A DNA stretch of 64,000 nt, taken from the NCBI RefSeq assembly GCF_004342665.1, contig NZ_SMBY01000005.1:124001-188000 (forward strand). Reading direction: 5' to 3'. Position 1 is the stretch's first letter; each line of letters begins with the position of its first letter. The notes under the pieces were generated by a model. The model did not search any database, was not told the origin of the DNA, and saw nothing but the letters and a program-made list of their open reading frames with translations. The DNA comes from Samsonia erythrinae. Lineage in GTDB: Bacteria > Pseudomonadota > Gammaproteobacteria > Enterobacterales > Enterobacteriaceae. This document shows positions 10,073 to 18,762 of the stretch, in pieces. The position numbers and the translations under genes were made by a program.

Positions 10073-10230
10073 ACAGCGTCCTTTTCAGGAAAGAATAAAC
10101 CAGCCGTTACGCTTAATGCAGGTCACTTAAGCCCATTTTTAGGAGAAACACGGCGATGAGGTTCCCGTAGGGAAACCTCGCCACGTGGTCGCTCCGTGTA
10201 TCTCACTTCTTAAACGGTCGGCATAAACCG

Positions 10231-11541
10231 TTATGCCTGAGGCCGCGTTTTCCCACGACGCTCAGCAATAAACGCGATAAGGAAGACGGCACCGATCAAG
10301 TCGAAGAATCCCATGGCGACAAACAGCGGGTTAAACCCGATTTTGTCGGCGGTGACGCCAATCAACAGCGAGAACAGGAAGCTGGCAATCCAGGCAAACG
10401 AACCTCGCATCCCGTTCACGGTTGCCATCTGCCCTTTATCAAACGATTCCACCACCAGTGCGCTCAACATGCAGGAAATCACCTGATGACCGAATCCGCC
10501 GATGGAAATAAGTAAAATCGCCACCCATGGATCTTTACTGATGGCGACCAGCGCCAGCGACAGCATCAGAAACGCGCCTGTTACCGAACTGGCCACAATC
10601 GAGTTGACGCGCGAGCAGCCAAACCAGCGCACGTAAAGCCGGGTAAGGTAGCCGCTGGCGACGCTGCCGAGATCGGCGGCAAGAAACGGCAGCCACGCGA
10701 ACATCGCAATTTGTTTCAGATCCATACCGCGTTCATTCGCCAGATAGAGCGGTACCCAAAAGCTGAGCACAGCCCACGCGGGCTCCGCCATAAAGGCTGG
10801 GATCGCGATACCGTAAAAGCGTTTGTTTTTTGAGACGGTTTTCAGTGCGGTGAAAAAAGGCAGTTTGACGGGAGGCGGCTCGTTGTCCTGACGGATGAAA
10901 TCCAGCTCTTCGCGGCTTAAATTCGGGTGATCTTCCGGGTTATGGTAGAACAACCACCACAGCACCACCCACAGCAGCGCCAGCCCACCGGTGAACATGA
11001 AAGCCCCTTGCCAGCCCAGATAGACATGTGCGACGACGATAATCGGCGGTGCCAGCATCGCGCCGACGGAGAAACCGACACCGGCCCAGCCTGCCGCAAT
11101 CGGGCGCTCCTTTTTAGGGAACCACTCGCCCAGTGTTTTAGCATTCGCCGGCGTCGCCGCCGCTTCGGACGCCCCCATAAAGAAACGCAGGATCGCCAAG
11201 TGCAGCCAGCTTCCCGCCCCCGCGTGGAAGATACACATCAGCGCCCAGATCGTGGCGCAGATCATGAAGCCCATTTTCAGCCCGATGACATCGATCAACC
11301 AGCCGCACACCGGCTGAAAAAGGGTATACGCCAGTTGGAACGCTCCCACAATCCAGGAATATTGTTCGGTGGTAATGCCCATTGTGCTTTTCAGTTCCGG
11401 TGCCAGAATACCCAGTGAATTACGCGTAATGTAATTCACGGTCACACCAAGCAGAAACAGACCAAGAACCCACCAGCGCAGATTTCTGAATGTCCGTTTG
11501 CCTTTGGTCGCGATGGAGGACGAATTGATGTCGAGACTCAT
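10231..11541 (-). CDS. MFS transporter, anion:cation symporter family, ExuT-like
   Basis: A 436-residue major facilitator with about 12 membrane segments. The ACS-family stretch VNYITRNSLGILAPELKSTM near the first helix and the segments AAATPANAKTLGEWFPKKER and LKQIAMFAWLPFLAADLGS resemble E. coli ExuT (hexuronate permease) more than sugar:H+ symporters. The start at 11541 has AGGAGT 5 nt upstream. It probably imports an acidic sugar or a glycoside carrying one, feeding the GH31 enzyme encoded downstream. The substrate is inferred, not shown. Confidence 0.8.
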   Translation of the reverse strand: MSLDINSSSIATKGKRTFRNLRWWVLGLFLLGVTVNYITRNSLGILAPELKSTMGITTEQYSWIVGAFQLAYTLFQPVCGWLIDVIGLKMGFMICATIWALMCIFHAGAGSWLHLAILRFFMGASEAAATPANAKTLGEWFPKKERPIAAGWAGVGFSVGAMLAPPIIVVAHVYLGWQGAFMFTGGLALLWVVLWWLFYHNPEDHPNLSREELDFIRQDNEPPPVKLPFFTALKTVSKNKRFYGIAIPAFMAEPAWAVLSFWVPLYLANERGMDLKQIAMFAWLPFLAADLGSVASGYLTRLYVRWFGCSRVNSIVASSVTGAFLMLSLALVAISKDPWVAILLISIGGFGHQVISCMLSALVVESFDKGQMATVNGMRGSFAWIASFLFSLLIGVTADKIGFNPLFVAMGFFDLIGAVFLIAFIAERRGKTRPQA

Positions 11542-11688
11542 GGTGACTCCTATACAGGAAAGTAGGGTTACATTGGTCTGATATCTCAGCGGCATTGTTG
11601 TATTTTTTGCCTGACAAATACTCAAACCATTTTCATATCATTGTATTTATTGATTTAAATCCTGTTTTATTACATCTAACCACTGAAA

Positions 11689-11700
11689 TTGGTTTACCAA
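11689..11700. promoter_or_regulatory. candidate operator, palindrome 1 (transporter/LacI intergenic region)
   Basis: TTGGT-TT-ACCAA is an inverted repeat with perfect 5-bp halves in the intergenic region (11542-11861) between the divergent transporter and LacI-family genes. Position suggests it is a binding site of that regulator. Confidence 0.4.
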
Positions 11701-11743
11701 ATCGAGAGTAGAACAATTGAAAATCGTGAAACACCCACTTTTT

Positions 11744-11757
11744 TGAAAAGATTTTCA
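11744..11757. promoter_or_regulatory. candidate operator, palindrome 2 (transporter/LacI intergenic region)
   Basis: TGAAAA-GA-TTTTCA has perfect 6-bp half-sites. A further TGAAAATC at 11718-11725 pairs with GATTTTCA at 11750-11757. The half-sites recall KdgR boxes, but the spacing between AAA and TTT is 4 nt here rather than the 5 of the KdgR consensus, so a LacI-family site is preferred. Confidence 0.4.
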
Positions 11758-11861
11758 TGCTATGGTCAAAATACAAGCAAAAAGCCGACTGTATCGCCTG
11801 AAAATAGGCAACAGATAGCAATGAAAACTTTGTCATTTCCGAAGGTGAACGGGATCACAAA

Positions 11862-12932
11862 ATGAAAGGAAACCTAAAAATACGTGAAATTGCGCGGCAG
11901 ACGGGCTACTCGATCAGTACGGTTTCACGCGTATTGTCTGGTCAGTCCAATACCAGTGAGCACGCAAAAGCTGAAATTCTCAACTGCGCACGCCAGTGCG
12001 GCGTACTGGCCGATCTCGCCAACGGTCGCCTGCTCTTGAACGGGCTGACTATCTTCGCACCACCGCGCGCTTTTGATATTAGGTCCGACATTTTCTATCA
12101 CAAAGTGGTGCAGAGCATCATTGATGCCCTCAAGCCGCACGATGTACGAGTGCGGTACTGCGGGTTGGAGGAAAACGACAGCGATGCGGCGCTATTCTTA
12201 GAAAAAATGCGCGATCCGGCCACGGAGGCTGCGCTGCTTATCGGCATCGACGACCCCTATATTCACGCGCTGGCATCAGACAGCGGTAAGCCCTGCATAT
12301 TGATTAACTGTCTCGACCGCAAGATGCGATTACCGGGTGTGACGCCTGCGCATCGGTTAATTGGCGACTTCTCCGCACACTATCTCTTCGAGCAAGGACA
12401 CCATACCGTGTTGACGTTATTATGCCTGCGTCGCTACACGATGGAGTTGCGTCTGGACGGCATCCGGGATGCCTATCAGCACCATAATCTGCCGTTTTCT
12501 GCCGAGGACAACTTGCTGTCGTTAGATAATTTCAGCACGGCAGATGCTGAACACGCGATGACGGCCTTTTTATCCCACCGCCCGCGAGATAAATGGCCTA
12601 CGGCTATTCTGGCAGGTGGTGATTTCATCGCGGTCGGGGCGGTGAACGCGCTGCATAAGGCGGGATTACGCGTCCCGCAGGACATCTCGGTGATGAGTAT
12701 GGATGGCTTCAATCTGTCAGCCATTCACGACGTGCCGCTAACGTCGGTACATGTGCCGCGTGAGGCGCTGGGCGAAGAGGCCGTCAGGCTGTTGCAATAT
12801 CGTCTGATGCGCCCCGACGCCCCGGTTGGCAACACACTGCTTAACGGTACGCTGGTTGTTCACCAGTCCGTCAGGCGGCTTCGCGCCAGCAAGTCGGTTG
12901 CTCCGGTACAGGACAAAAGCCTCTATGACTGA
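11862..12932 (+). CDS. LacI-family transcriptional regulator
   Basis: A 356-residue repressor-type protein. The N-terminal LacI helix-turn-helix is KIREIARQTGYSISTVSRVL (about 6-25). A periplasmic-binding-like ligand domain follows, including LAGGDFIAVGAVNALHKAGL and VPQDISVMSMDGFN, where LacI proteins usually have a [15 protein letters not shown] motif. It is divergent from the ExuT-like transporter and GH31 genes, so it most likely controls them in response to their substrate. Its last 10 bp overlap the 3' end of the convergent LysR gene. Confidence 0.85.
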   Translation: MKGNLKIREIARQTGYSISTVSRVLSGQSNTSEHAKAEILNCARQCGVLADLANGRLLLNGLTIFAPPRAFDIRSDIFYHKVVQSIIDALKPHDVRVRYCGLEENDSDAALFLEKMRDPATEAALLIGIDDPYIHALASDSGKPCILINCLDRKMRLPGVTPAHRLIGDFSAHYLFEQGHHTVLTLLCLRRYTMELRLDGIRDAYQHHNLPFSAEDNLLSLDNFSTADAEHAMTAFLSHRPRDKWPTAILAGGDFIAVGAVNALHKAGLRVPQDISVMSMDGFNLSAIHDVPLTSVHVPREALGEEAVRLLQYRLMRPDAPVGNTLLNGTLVVHQSVRRLRASKSVAPVQDKSLYD

Positions 12933-13831
12933 GCCTGTAGCCACTGCTGCGCCACATCAAAGAAGTTCTGCGCCAGCGGCGTGGCTCGGCCAACCTGAGC
13001 GGTAACCACCGCAGCCCGGCGATGCATCGCAGGGATGTGCAGTGGCCGTACCTTTAACGCAGGCGTCATCTCTGGAATGAGGCTACCGTGAGGCACAATA
13101 GCGCATCCAATCCCGACAAACGTGCTTTGGAGCAGTTGCAGAATAGAGGTACTTTCGACTTTTACCCACGGCGTGACGCCCGCGTGACGAAAGTGACTAT
13201 CCAGATAACGGCGAAAATAGCGGCTCGGCTCAGCCAGACAGAGCGGCACGCCGGAAAGCGCATCGAACGTCAGCGGCGTATCCCCATCCAACCGGCGGAA
13301 ATGGTCGGGATGGAATAGCAAATCAACACCGTCTGCGATTAATGGCGCGGCCTGAAAGTGCAATTCCTGTAACGTCGACAACTCAAAAAAGCCGATACCG
13401 ACATCCACCGAATGCGCATTCAGCGCCTCGAGTAACTGATCCGCACTGAACAACGAAACCTGAAAATCCAGCTGCGGGTAGGCTTCATTCACCGCCAACA
13501 GCAGGCTCGCCAGCGCAATGCCGCTTTGCGGCACAGCCCCAACGCGCAAGATCCCGCTCATGCCACGCTTCAGCGCGGCGACTTCCAGCTTCAGCCCCTG
13601 ATAGACCGAAACGATCTCCCGCGCCCAGGCCAATACACGCTCACCTTCGGCCGTAAAGCCTTCGAAATTGTTACCCCGGTTGACAAGCGCTAAATCCAAC
13701 TCCCGTTCCAGATTTTTCAACCGCATGGAGAGCGTTGGCTGGCTGACGAAGCTGGCTTCCGCAGCCCGACCAAAATGGCGCTCTTTCTCCAGATTGCACA
13801 GGTATTGCAGTTGCTTAATATCCATCGCCAA
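12923..13831 (-). CDS. LysR-family transcriptional regulator
   Basis: A 302-residue LysR-type regulator. The N-terminal winged helix includes LCNLEKERHFGRAAEASFVSQ and PTLSMRLKNLERELDLAL, followed by the two-lobed effector-binding domain (LRVGAVPQSGIALASLLLA onward). It is divergent from the YdeP-type oxidoreductase gene, the classic arrangement of a LysR activator with its target. Its effector is unknown. Confidence 0.88.
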   Translation of the reverse strand: MAMDIKQLQYLCNLEKERHFGRAAEASFVSQPTLSMRLKNLERELDLALVNRGNNFEGFTAEGERVLAWAREIVSVYQGLKLEVAALKRGMSGILRVGAVPQSGIALASLLLAVNEAYPQLDFQVSLFSADQLLEALNAHSVDVGIGFFELSTLQELHFQAAPLIADGVDLLFHPDHFRRLDGDTPLTFDALSGVPLCLAEPSRYFRRYLDSHFRHAGVTPWVKVESTSILQLLQSTFVGIGCAIVPHGSLIPEMTPALKVRPLHIPAMHRRAAVVTAQVGRATPLAQNFFDVAQQWLQAQS

Positions 13832-13875
13832 TCTCTATAATGGGTGGGCGCCCAGTATACACTGATAAATCCCCT

Positions 13876-13889
13876 CTATCCCACCATAG
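13876..13889. promoter_or_regulatory. candidate LysR-type operator
   Basis: CTAT-CCCACC-ATAG is a perfect 4-bp inverted repeat with the T-N11-A character of LysR boxes, between the divergent LysR gene and the ydeP-like gene. A second perfect palindrome, TGGGCGCCCA, lies at 13845-13854, 14 nt from the LysR start. Both are inferred from position. Confidence 0.4.
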
Positions 13890-13997
13890 CCTTATTTGAT
13901 TAGACGCGATCGCCCCTGCTGCCTAGACTTCCTCTCAAGAGCAATTTTTTAAAATTTTGTTCACATAAAAAAAACATCATCACCTGCGGATTAATAC

Positions 13998-16310
13998 ATG
14001 AAATTCAAACCATCCATCAAGCCATACCGCAATGCGGCTGGCGGCTGGGGCTCGTTGGAAGCCACCACGCGTTTCGTCCTCGACAGTAAACAAGCGCTGA
14101 AAAATATCCGAAACCTGTTGCGGGTCAATAAAGCGAAAGGTTTTGACTGCCCCGGCTGTGCCTGGGGCGATGACAACAGCAGCACGTTCAGCTTCTGTGA
14201 AAACGGCGCGAAAGCCGTAAGTTGGGAAGCCACCCGCAAAGCTGTCGATCTGGACTTTTTCGCGGCGCACAGCGTCACGACCTTACGCCAGCAAAGCGAT
14301 TATTTCCTTGAGTATCAAGGGCGTTTAACGCATCCAATGCGCTATGACCGCCGCAGCGATCGTTATGTCCCCATCGAGTGGGATGACGCTTTCGCCCTGA
14401 TCGCCCGTCATATAAAAAGTATGGCGCACCCGAATCAGTTGGAACTTTACACCTCCGGCCGCGCCAGCAATGAAGCTTCTTATCTCTATCAGCTTTTTGG
14501 GCGGATGCTGGGTACCAACAATTTTCCTGACTGCTCGAATATGTGTCATGAAGCCAGCGGAACCGGCCTGAAACAGAGTATCGGCGTGGGCAAAGGGACG
14601 ATCCGGCTGGATGACTTCGAGCATGCCGACGCCATTTTCGTCTTCGGTCAGAATCCCGGCACCAACCACCCACGGATGCTGCACAGCCTGCGTCATGCCG
14701 CCGATCGCGGCGCGCACATCGTCTCATTCAATACGCTGCGTGAGCGCGGCCTGGAACGATTTGCGGATCCGCAGAACCCGCTGGAGTTGCTCACGCCGCT
14801 TTCAGGCGCCATCAGCGAAACCTATCTGCAACCGAATCTGGGCGGCGATATGGCCGCCGTGCGCGGAATGGTAAAAGCGCTGCTGGAAACGCACCGCCAG
14901 CGTTTGTCTGCCGGAGAAGCGGGATTATTCGATCAGGATTTTCTCGCCGCTCACACCGAGCAGGTGGACGAGTATCTGGCGGTGGTCGACGCCACCCCTT
15001 GGCAGAATATCGAACAGCAGTCGGGTCTGAGCGAGGCGCAGTTGCGCTATGTGGCCGCGATTTATCAGCAGTCCCCGCGGGTAATTTGTACCTGGGCGAT
15101 GGGAATTACTCAGCATAAGCATTCCGTCGCCACGGTGAGGGAAATCGTCAACCTGCAACTGCTGTTTGGGCAGTTGGGAAAACCGGGCGCAGGCCTGTGT
15201 CCGGTGCGCGGTCATAGTAATGTGCAGGGCAACCGCACCATGGGGATCGATGAGAAGCCGACGGCCGCGTTTCTCGATCGTCTGGCTGCGCATTTTGACT
15301 TCACGCCGCCTTACGCCGCAGGCCACAACACGGTAGAAGCGCTGGAAGCGATGCTGCGCGATGAAATTAAAGTGCTTATTGCGCTGGGAGGCAACCTCGC
15401 GGCCGCCGCGCCGGATTCGGCCCGTACCGAAGACGCGCTCAGCCGTTGCGATCTGACGGTACACATCAGTACCAAACTCAACCGCAGCCACCTGATTACG
15501 GGCAAAACCGATGCGCTGATCCTGCCTACGCTTGGCCGAACGGAGCTTGATATGCAGGCCACAGGCGCACAATTTATTACCGTTGAAGACTCCTTCAGCA
15601 TGGTGCATGCGTCTCAGGGAGTCGGACAGCCGCTTTCCCCGTTGCAGCGTTCGGAAACGGCGATTGTCGCCGGTATCGCCAATGCGGTTTTAGGCAGCGA
15701 AGCGCTCGACTGGCTGGCGCTGGCCGATGATTATTCACGCATTCGCGATCATATTGCCGCCACGATCCCCGGTTTTACCGATTTCAATGCCAACTGCGAC
15801 CTGCCGGGCGGCTTCTACCTCGGCAACGCCGCCGCCGAACTGCGTTTTAATACCCCCAACGGGAAAGCGCAGTTCAGCCATGCCCCGCTGCCCGATTCGT
15901 TATTCCCGCAGTTGGCCGATCGCCCCGCGCCGTTTACGCTGCAAACCCTGCGTTCGCACGATCAGTACAACACCACGATTTACGGTCTCGACGATCGCTA
16001 TCGCGGCGTATATGGTCAGCGGGACGTGGTCTTTATTCACCCGGATGACATCGCCGCGCTGGGACTGGAAGATGGTGAACGGGTGGATATCGAAACGCTG
16101 TGGAATGACGGCATCACTCGCATCGTCAGCGGTTTCAAACTGGTAAGCTACAACATTCCGCGCGGCAATCTGGCTGCCTATTACCCGGAAACGAATCCGC
16201 TGGTGCCGCTGTCCAGTTTTGGCGATGAAACACACACGCCAACGTCAAAATCCGTGCCGGTCACCCTACGGCGCAGCGTGCAGAACGCGCCTCTGCTACG
16301 CATTGCCTGA
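13998..16310 (+). CDS. FdhF/YdeP-family molybdopterin oxidoreductase
   Basis: A 770-residue bis-MGD-type molybdoenzyme. It matches E. coli YdeP along its length: the N-terminal FDCPGCAWGDD...FCENGAKA cysteine set, the NFPDCSNMCHEASG region, GQNPGTNHPRMLHSLR, ICTWAMGITQHKHSVATV and a C-terminal MGD-binding domain with LRSHDQYNTTIYGLDDRYRG. There is no twin-arginine signal, so it is cytoplasmic. YdeP contributes to acid resistance in E. coli; the physiological substrate is not known. It is probably activated by the divergent LysR protein. Confidence 0.88.
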   Translation: MKFKPSIKPYRNAAGGWGSLEATTRFVLDSKQALKNIRNLLRVNKAKGFDCPGCAWGDDNSSTFSFCENGAKAVSWEATRKAVDLDFFAAHSVTTLRQQSDYFLEYQGRLTHPMRYDRRSDRYVPIEWDDAFALIARHIKSMAHPNQLELYTSGRASNEASYLYQLFGRMLGTNNFPDCSNMCHEASGTGLKQSIGVGKGTIRLDDFEHADAIFVFGQNPGTNHPRMLHSLRHAADRGAHIVSFNTLRERGLERFADPQNPLELLTPLSGAISETYLQPNLGGDMAAVRGMVKALLETHRQRLSAGEAGLFDQDFLAAHTEQVDEYLAVVDATPWQNIEQQSGLSEAQLRYVAAIYQQSPRVICTWAMGITQHKHSVATVREIVNLQLLFGQLGKPGAGLCPVRGHSNVQGNRTMGIDEKPTAAFLDRLAAHFDFTPPYAAGHNTVEALEAMLRDEIKVLIALGGNLAAAAPDSARTEDALSRCDLTVHISTKLNRSHLITGKTDALILPTLGRTELDMQATGAQFITVEDSFSMVHASQGVGQPLSPLQRSETAIVAGIANAVLGSEALDWLALADDYSRIRDHIAATIPGFTDFNANCDLPGGFYLGNAAAELRFNTPNGKAQFSHAPLPDSLFPQLADRPAPFTLQTLRSHDQYNTTIYGLDDRYRGVYGQRDVVFIHPDDIAALGLEDGERVDIETLWNDGITRIVSGFKLVSYNIPRGNLAAYYPETNPLVPLSSFGDETHTPTSKSVPVTLRRSVQNAPLLRIA

Positions 16311-16328
16311 CGATTAATCCGGCAGCCT

Positions 16329-16359
16329 GCCGTGCACGCTTAGTATTGAGCTGCACGGC
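16329..16359 (+). terminator. hairpin after the ydeP-like gene
   Basis: GCCGTGCA and TGCACGGC form a perfect 8-bp stem with a 15-nt loop. The following AAGCCATTTCAT is only weakly T-rich. The remainder of the 200-bp gap upstream of rnb shows no other clear structure. Confidence 0.45.
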
Positions 16360-16512
16360 AAGCCATTTCATACTCCGCCCGCACCTCAGAAGTAGGCGCG
16401 CCGCTACCGCTGCGATACCAACACGTTCCCGATTATTCTTGCCGCCGACACCCGATTCGAGTAAAACTGTCAGCCGCTAATTGGGCCATTCACAACCGTA
16501 CTTCTGGACGCT

Positions 16513-18447
16513 ATGTTTCAAGATAATCCGCTGCTTGCACAGCTAAAACAGCAACTTCACTCTCAGACGCCCCGTGTTGAAGGTGTCGTCAAAGGCACCG
16601 ATAAAGGATTTGGCTTTCTTGAAGCTGACGGACAAAAAAGCTATTTCATTCCCCCGCCGCACATGAAAAAAGTCATGCACGGCGATCGGATTACGGCGAC
16701 CTTGCATACGGAAAAAGAGCGGGAAATCGCCGAACCGGAAACATTGCTCATCCCCTTTCTTAGCCGATTCGTCGGACGTATTCAGAAAAAAGACGATCGT
16801 CTGTCGATTCTGCCCGATCACCCTTTGCTGAAAGACGCGATCCCCTGCCGTGCTGGCCGGGATGTGACCCATGCGTTTCAGGAAGGCGATTGGGCCGTGG
16901 CAGAAATGCGCCGCCACCCCCTGAAAGGCGACCGCGGTTTTCATGCCGAACTGACGCAGTACATCACAACGGGCGACGATCCGCTGGTGCCGTGGTGGGT
17001 GACATTATCACGCCACAATCTTGAACGTTCCGCACCGGAAGCCGAAGCGGCTGAGCGCAATGACGGCCAACTCGTTCGCGAAGACCTGACTGCGCTGCAC
17101 TTCGTTACAATCGACAGCGCCAGCACCGAGGATATGGACGATGCGCTGTACGCACAGGATAACGGCGATGGTTCGCTGCAATTAACCATCGCGATTGCCG
17201 ATCCTACCGCTTATGTCGCCGCCAATAGTGAGTTGGATAACATTGCACGTCAGCGCGCTTTTACCAATTACCTGCCCGGCTTCAATATTCCGATGCTGCC
17301 GCGTCCGCTGTCGGACGATATCTGCTCCCTGCGGCCCGGAGAGCGCCGCCCTGTGCTGGCGTGCCGTGTGACCATCGCCGCCGACGGCTCGCTGGGCGAT
17401 GATATTCATTTCTTTGCCGCCTGGATTGAATCCAAAGCGAAGCTGGCCTACGACGAGGTATCGGATTGGCTGGAGCAACAGGGCGAATGGCAGCCGCAAA
17501 ATGACGCGATTGCTGAACAAATCCGTTTGCTGCACCGCGTCTGTCTGGCGCGCAGCGAATGGCGCACTACCCATGCGCTGGTATTTAAAGATCGTCCCGA
17601 TTATCGCTTCCTGCTGGGTGAAAAAGGCGACGTGCTGGATATTGTGGTTGAACGCCGCCGCATCGCCAACCGCATCGTCGAAGAGGCCATGATTGCGGCC
17701 AACGTCTGTGCAGCGATAGTACTGCGCGATAAGCTGGGCTTCGGGATCTATAACGTTCATCACGGTTTCGATCCGGCCTTGATTGAACAGGCCGTTGCGG
17801 TATTAGAAACGCACGGGGTACAGGTTGATGCCGAGACGCTGTTAACGCTTGACGGTTTCTGCGCGTTGCGCCGCGAGCTGGATGCCCAACCGACGCCGTT
17901 CCTGGACAGCCGCATTCGCCGCTTCCAGACTTTCGCGGAAGTCAGTACCACACCAGGCCCGCACTTTGGACTGGGGCTGGAAGCCTATGCCACCTGGACA
18001 TCCCCTATCCGTAAATATGGCGATATGGTTAACCACCGCCTGCTGAAAGCCATTATCACCGGGCAGACGGCAGAAAAACCGCTGGATGACGTTCCGCTAC
18101 AGTTGGCCGAACGCCGCCGCCTTAACCGCATGGCTGAGCGGGATGTCGGCGATTGGCTGTACGCGCGTTTCCTTAAGGATAAAGCCGGCACCAATGTGCG
18201 CTTCAACGCGGAAATCATTGATATCACACGCGGCGGCTTACGCGTTCGTCTGCTGGATAACGGCGCCGTGGCATTTATTCCCTCCTCCTTCATCCATGCC
18301 GTCCGCGATGAGCTGGTGTGCAGCCCGGAAATGGGCACGCTTGCGGTGAAAGGCGAGGTCACTTATCGCCAGGGAGATACGCTGGATGTCACGATTGCCG
18401 ACGTCCGTCTGGAAACGCGTAGCATCATTGCCAAACCCGCGGCATAG
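16513..18447 (+). CDS. rnb: exoribonuclease II (RNase II)
   Basis: A 644-residue 3'-to-5' exoribonuclease, the length of the E. coli enzyme. It has N-terminal cold-shock-type RNA-binding domains ([17 protein letters not shown]), the RNB catalytic core with the metal-binding aspartates in [16 protein letters not shown] (about 198-213), and a C-terminal S1 domain. It degrades single-stranded RNA and trims poly(A) tails in the cytoplasm. It stands alone as a transcription unit. Confidence 0.96.
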   Translation: MFQDNPLLAQLKQQLHSQTPRVEGVVKGTDKGFGFLEADGQKSYFIPPPHMKKVMHGDRITATLHTEKEREIAEPETLLIPFLSRFVGRIQKKDDRLSILPDHPLLKDAIPCRAGRDVTHAFQEGDWAVAEMRRHPLKGDRGFHAELTQYITTGDDPLVPWWVTLSRHNLERSAPEAEAAERNDGQLVREDLTALHFVTIDSASTEDMDDALYAQDNGDGSLQLTIAIADPTAYVAANSELDNIARQRAFTNYLPGFNIPMLPRPLSDDICSLRPGERRPVLACRVTIAADGSLGDDIHFFAAWIESKAKLAYDEVSDWLEQQGEWQPQNDAIAEQIRLLHRVCLARSEWRTTHALVFKDRPDYRFLLGEKGDVLDIVVERRRIANRIVEEAMIAANVCAAIVLRDKLGFGIYNVHHGFDPALIEQAVAVLETHGVQVDAETLLTLDGFCALRRELDAQPTPFLDSRIRRFQTFAEVSTTPGPHFGLGLEAYATWTSPIRKYGDMVNHRLLKAIITGQTAEKPLDDVPLQLAERRRLNRMAERDVGDWLYARFLKDKAGTNVRFNAEIIDITRGGLRVRLLDNGAVAFIPSSFIHAVRDELVCSPEMGTLAVKGEVTYRQGDTLDVTIADVRLETRSIIAKPAA

Positions 18448-18762
18448 CGCGTGCTCCGCATGATTTAATCCGCATTACCTCTGAGCATCAGGCGATGGCG
18501 CTTTTACCGGCCATCGTGCTGATCGCATGCAAACACGGGGGATATTGACTTCATTGACGTGCTTTTACCCTACCGTCGCGCCACGTGACCATTCGCCTGG
18601 AATGTTGCTCGCCTGCCAGCATGTTAAATTTGTTTACAAAAACTCACTTTAGCTCACATTTTCTCATCCATTCGCTTCTCTTCGTCACTAAAAACATTAT
18701 TGTTAAATTGCATTAACATTCGCGCTACCTCCCCCTTTCTGAATAACGAAGGAGCCGTTGCT
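18448..18762. other. rnb-cstA intergenic region
   Basis: This 315-bp gap holds a hairpin at 18493-18516 (CGATGGC / GCCATCG, 7 bp, 10-nt loop, no T-run) that may mark the rnb 3' end. An AT-rich stretch from about 18625 presumably carries the promoter of the downstream carrier gene. No convincing CRP site or small gene was seen. Confidence 0.5.

Noticed and set aside
9062..10159. 365-codon open frame antisense to the GH31 gene
   Set aside because: It mirrors the GH31 coding sequence, has no family resemblance, and the GH31 frame has intact catalytic motifs.
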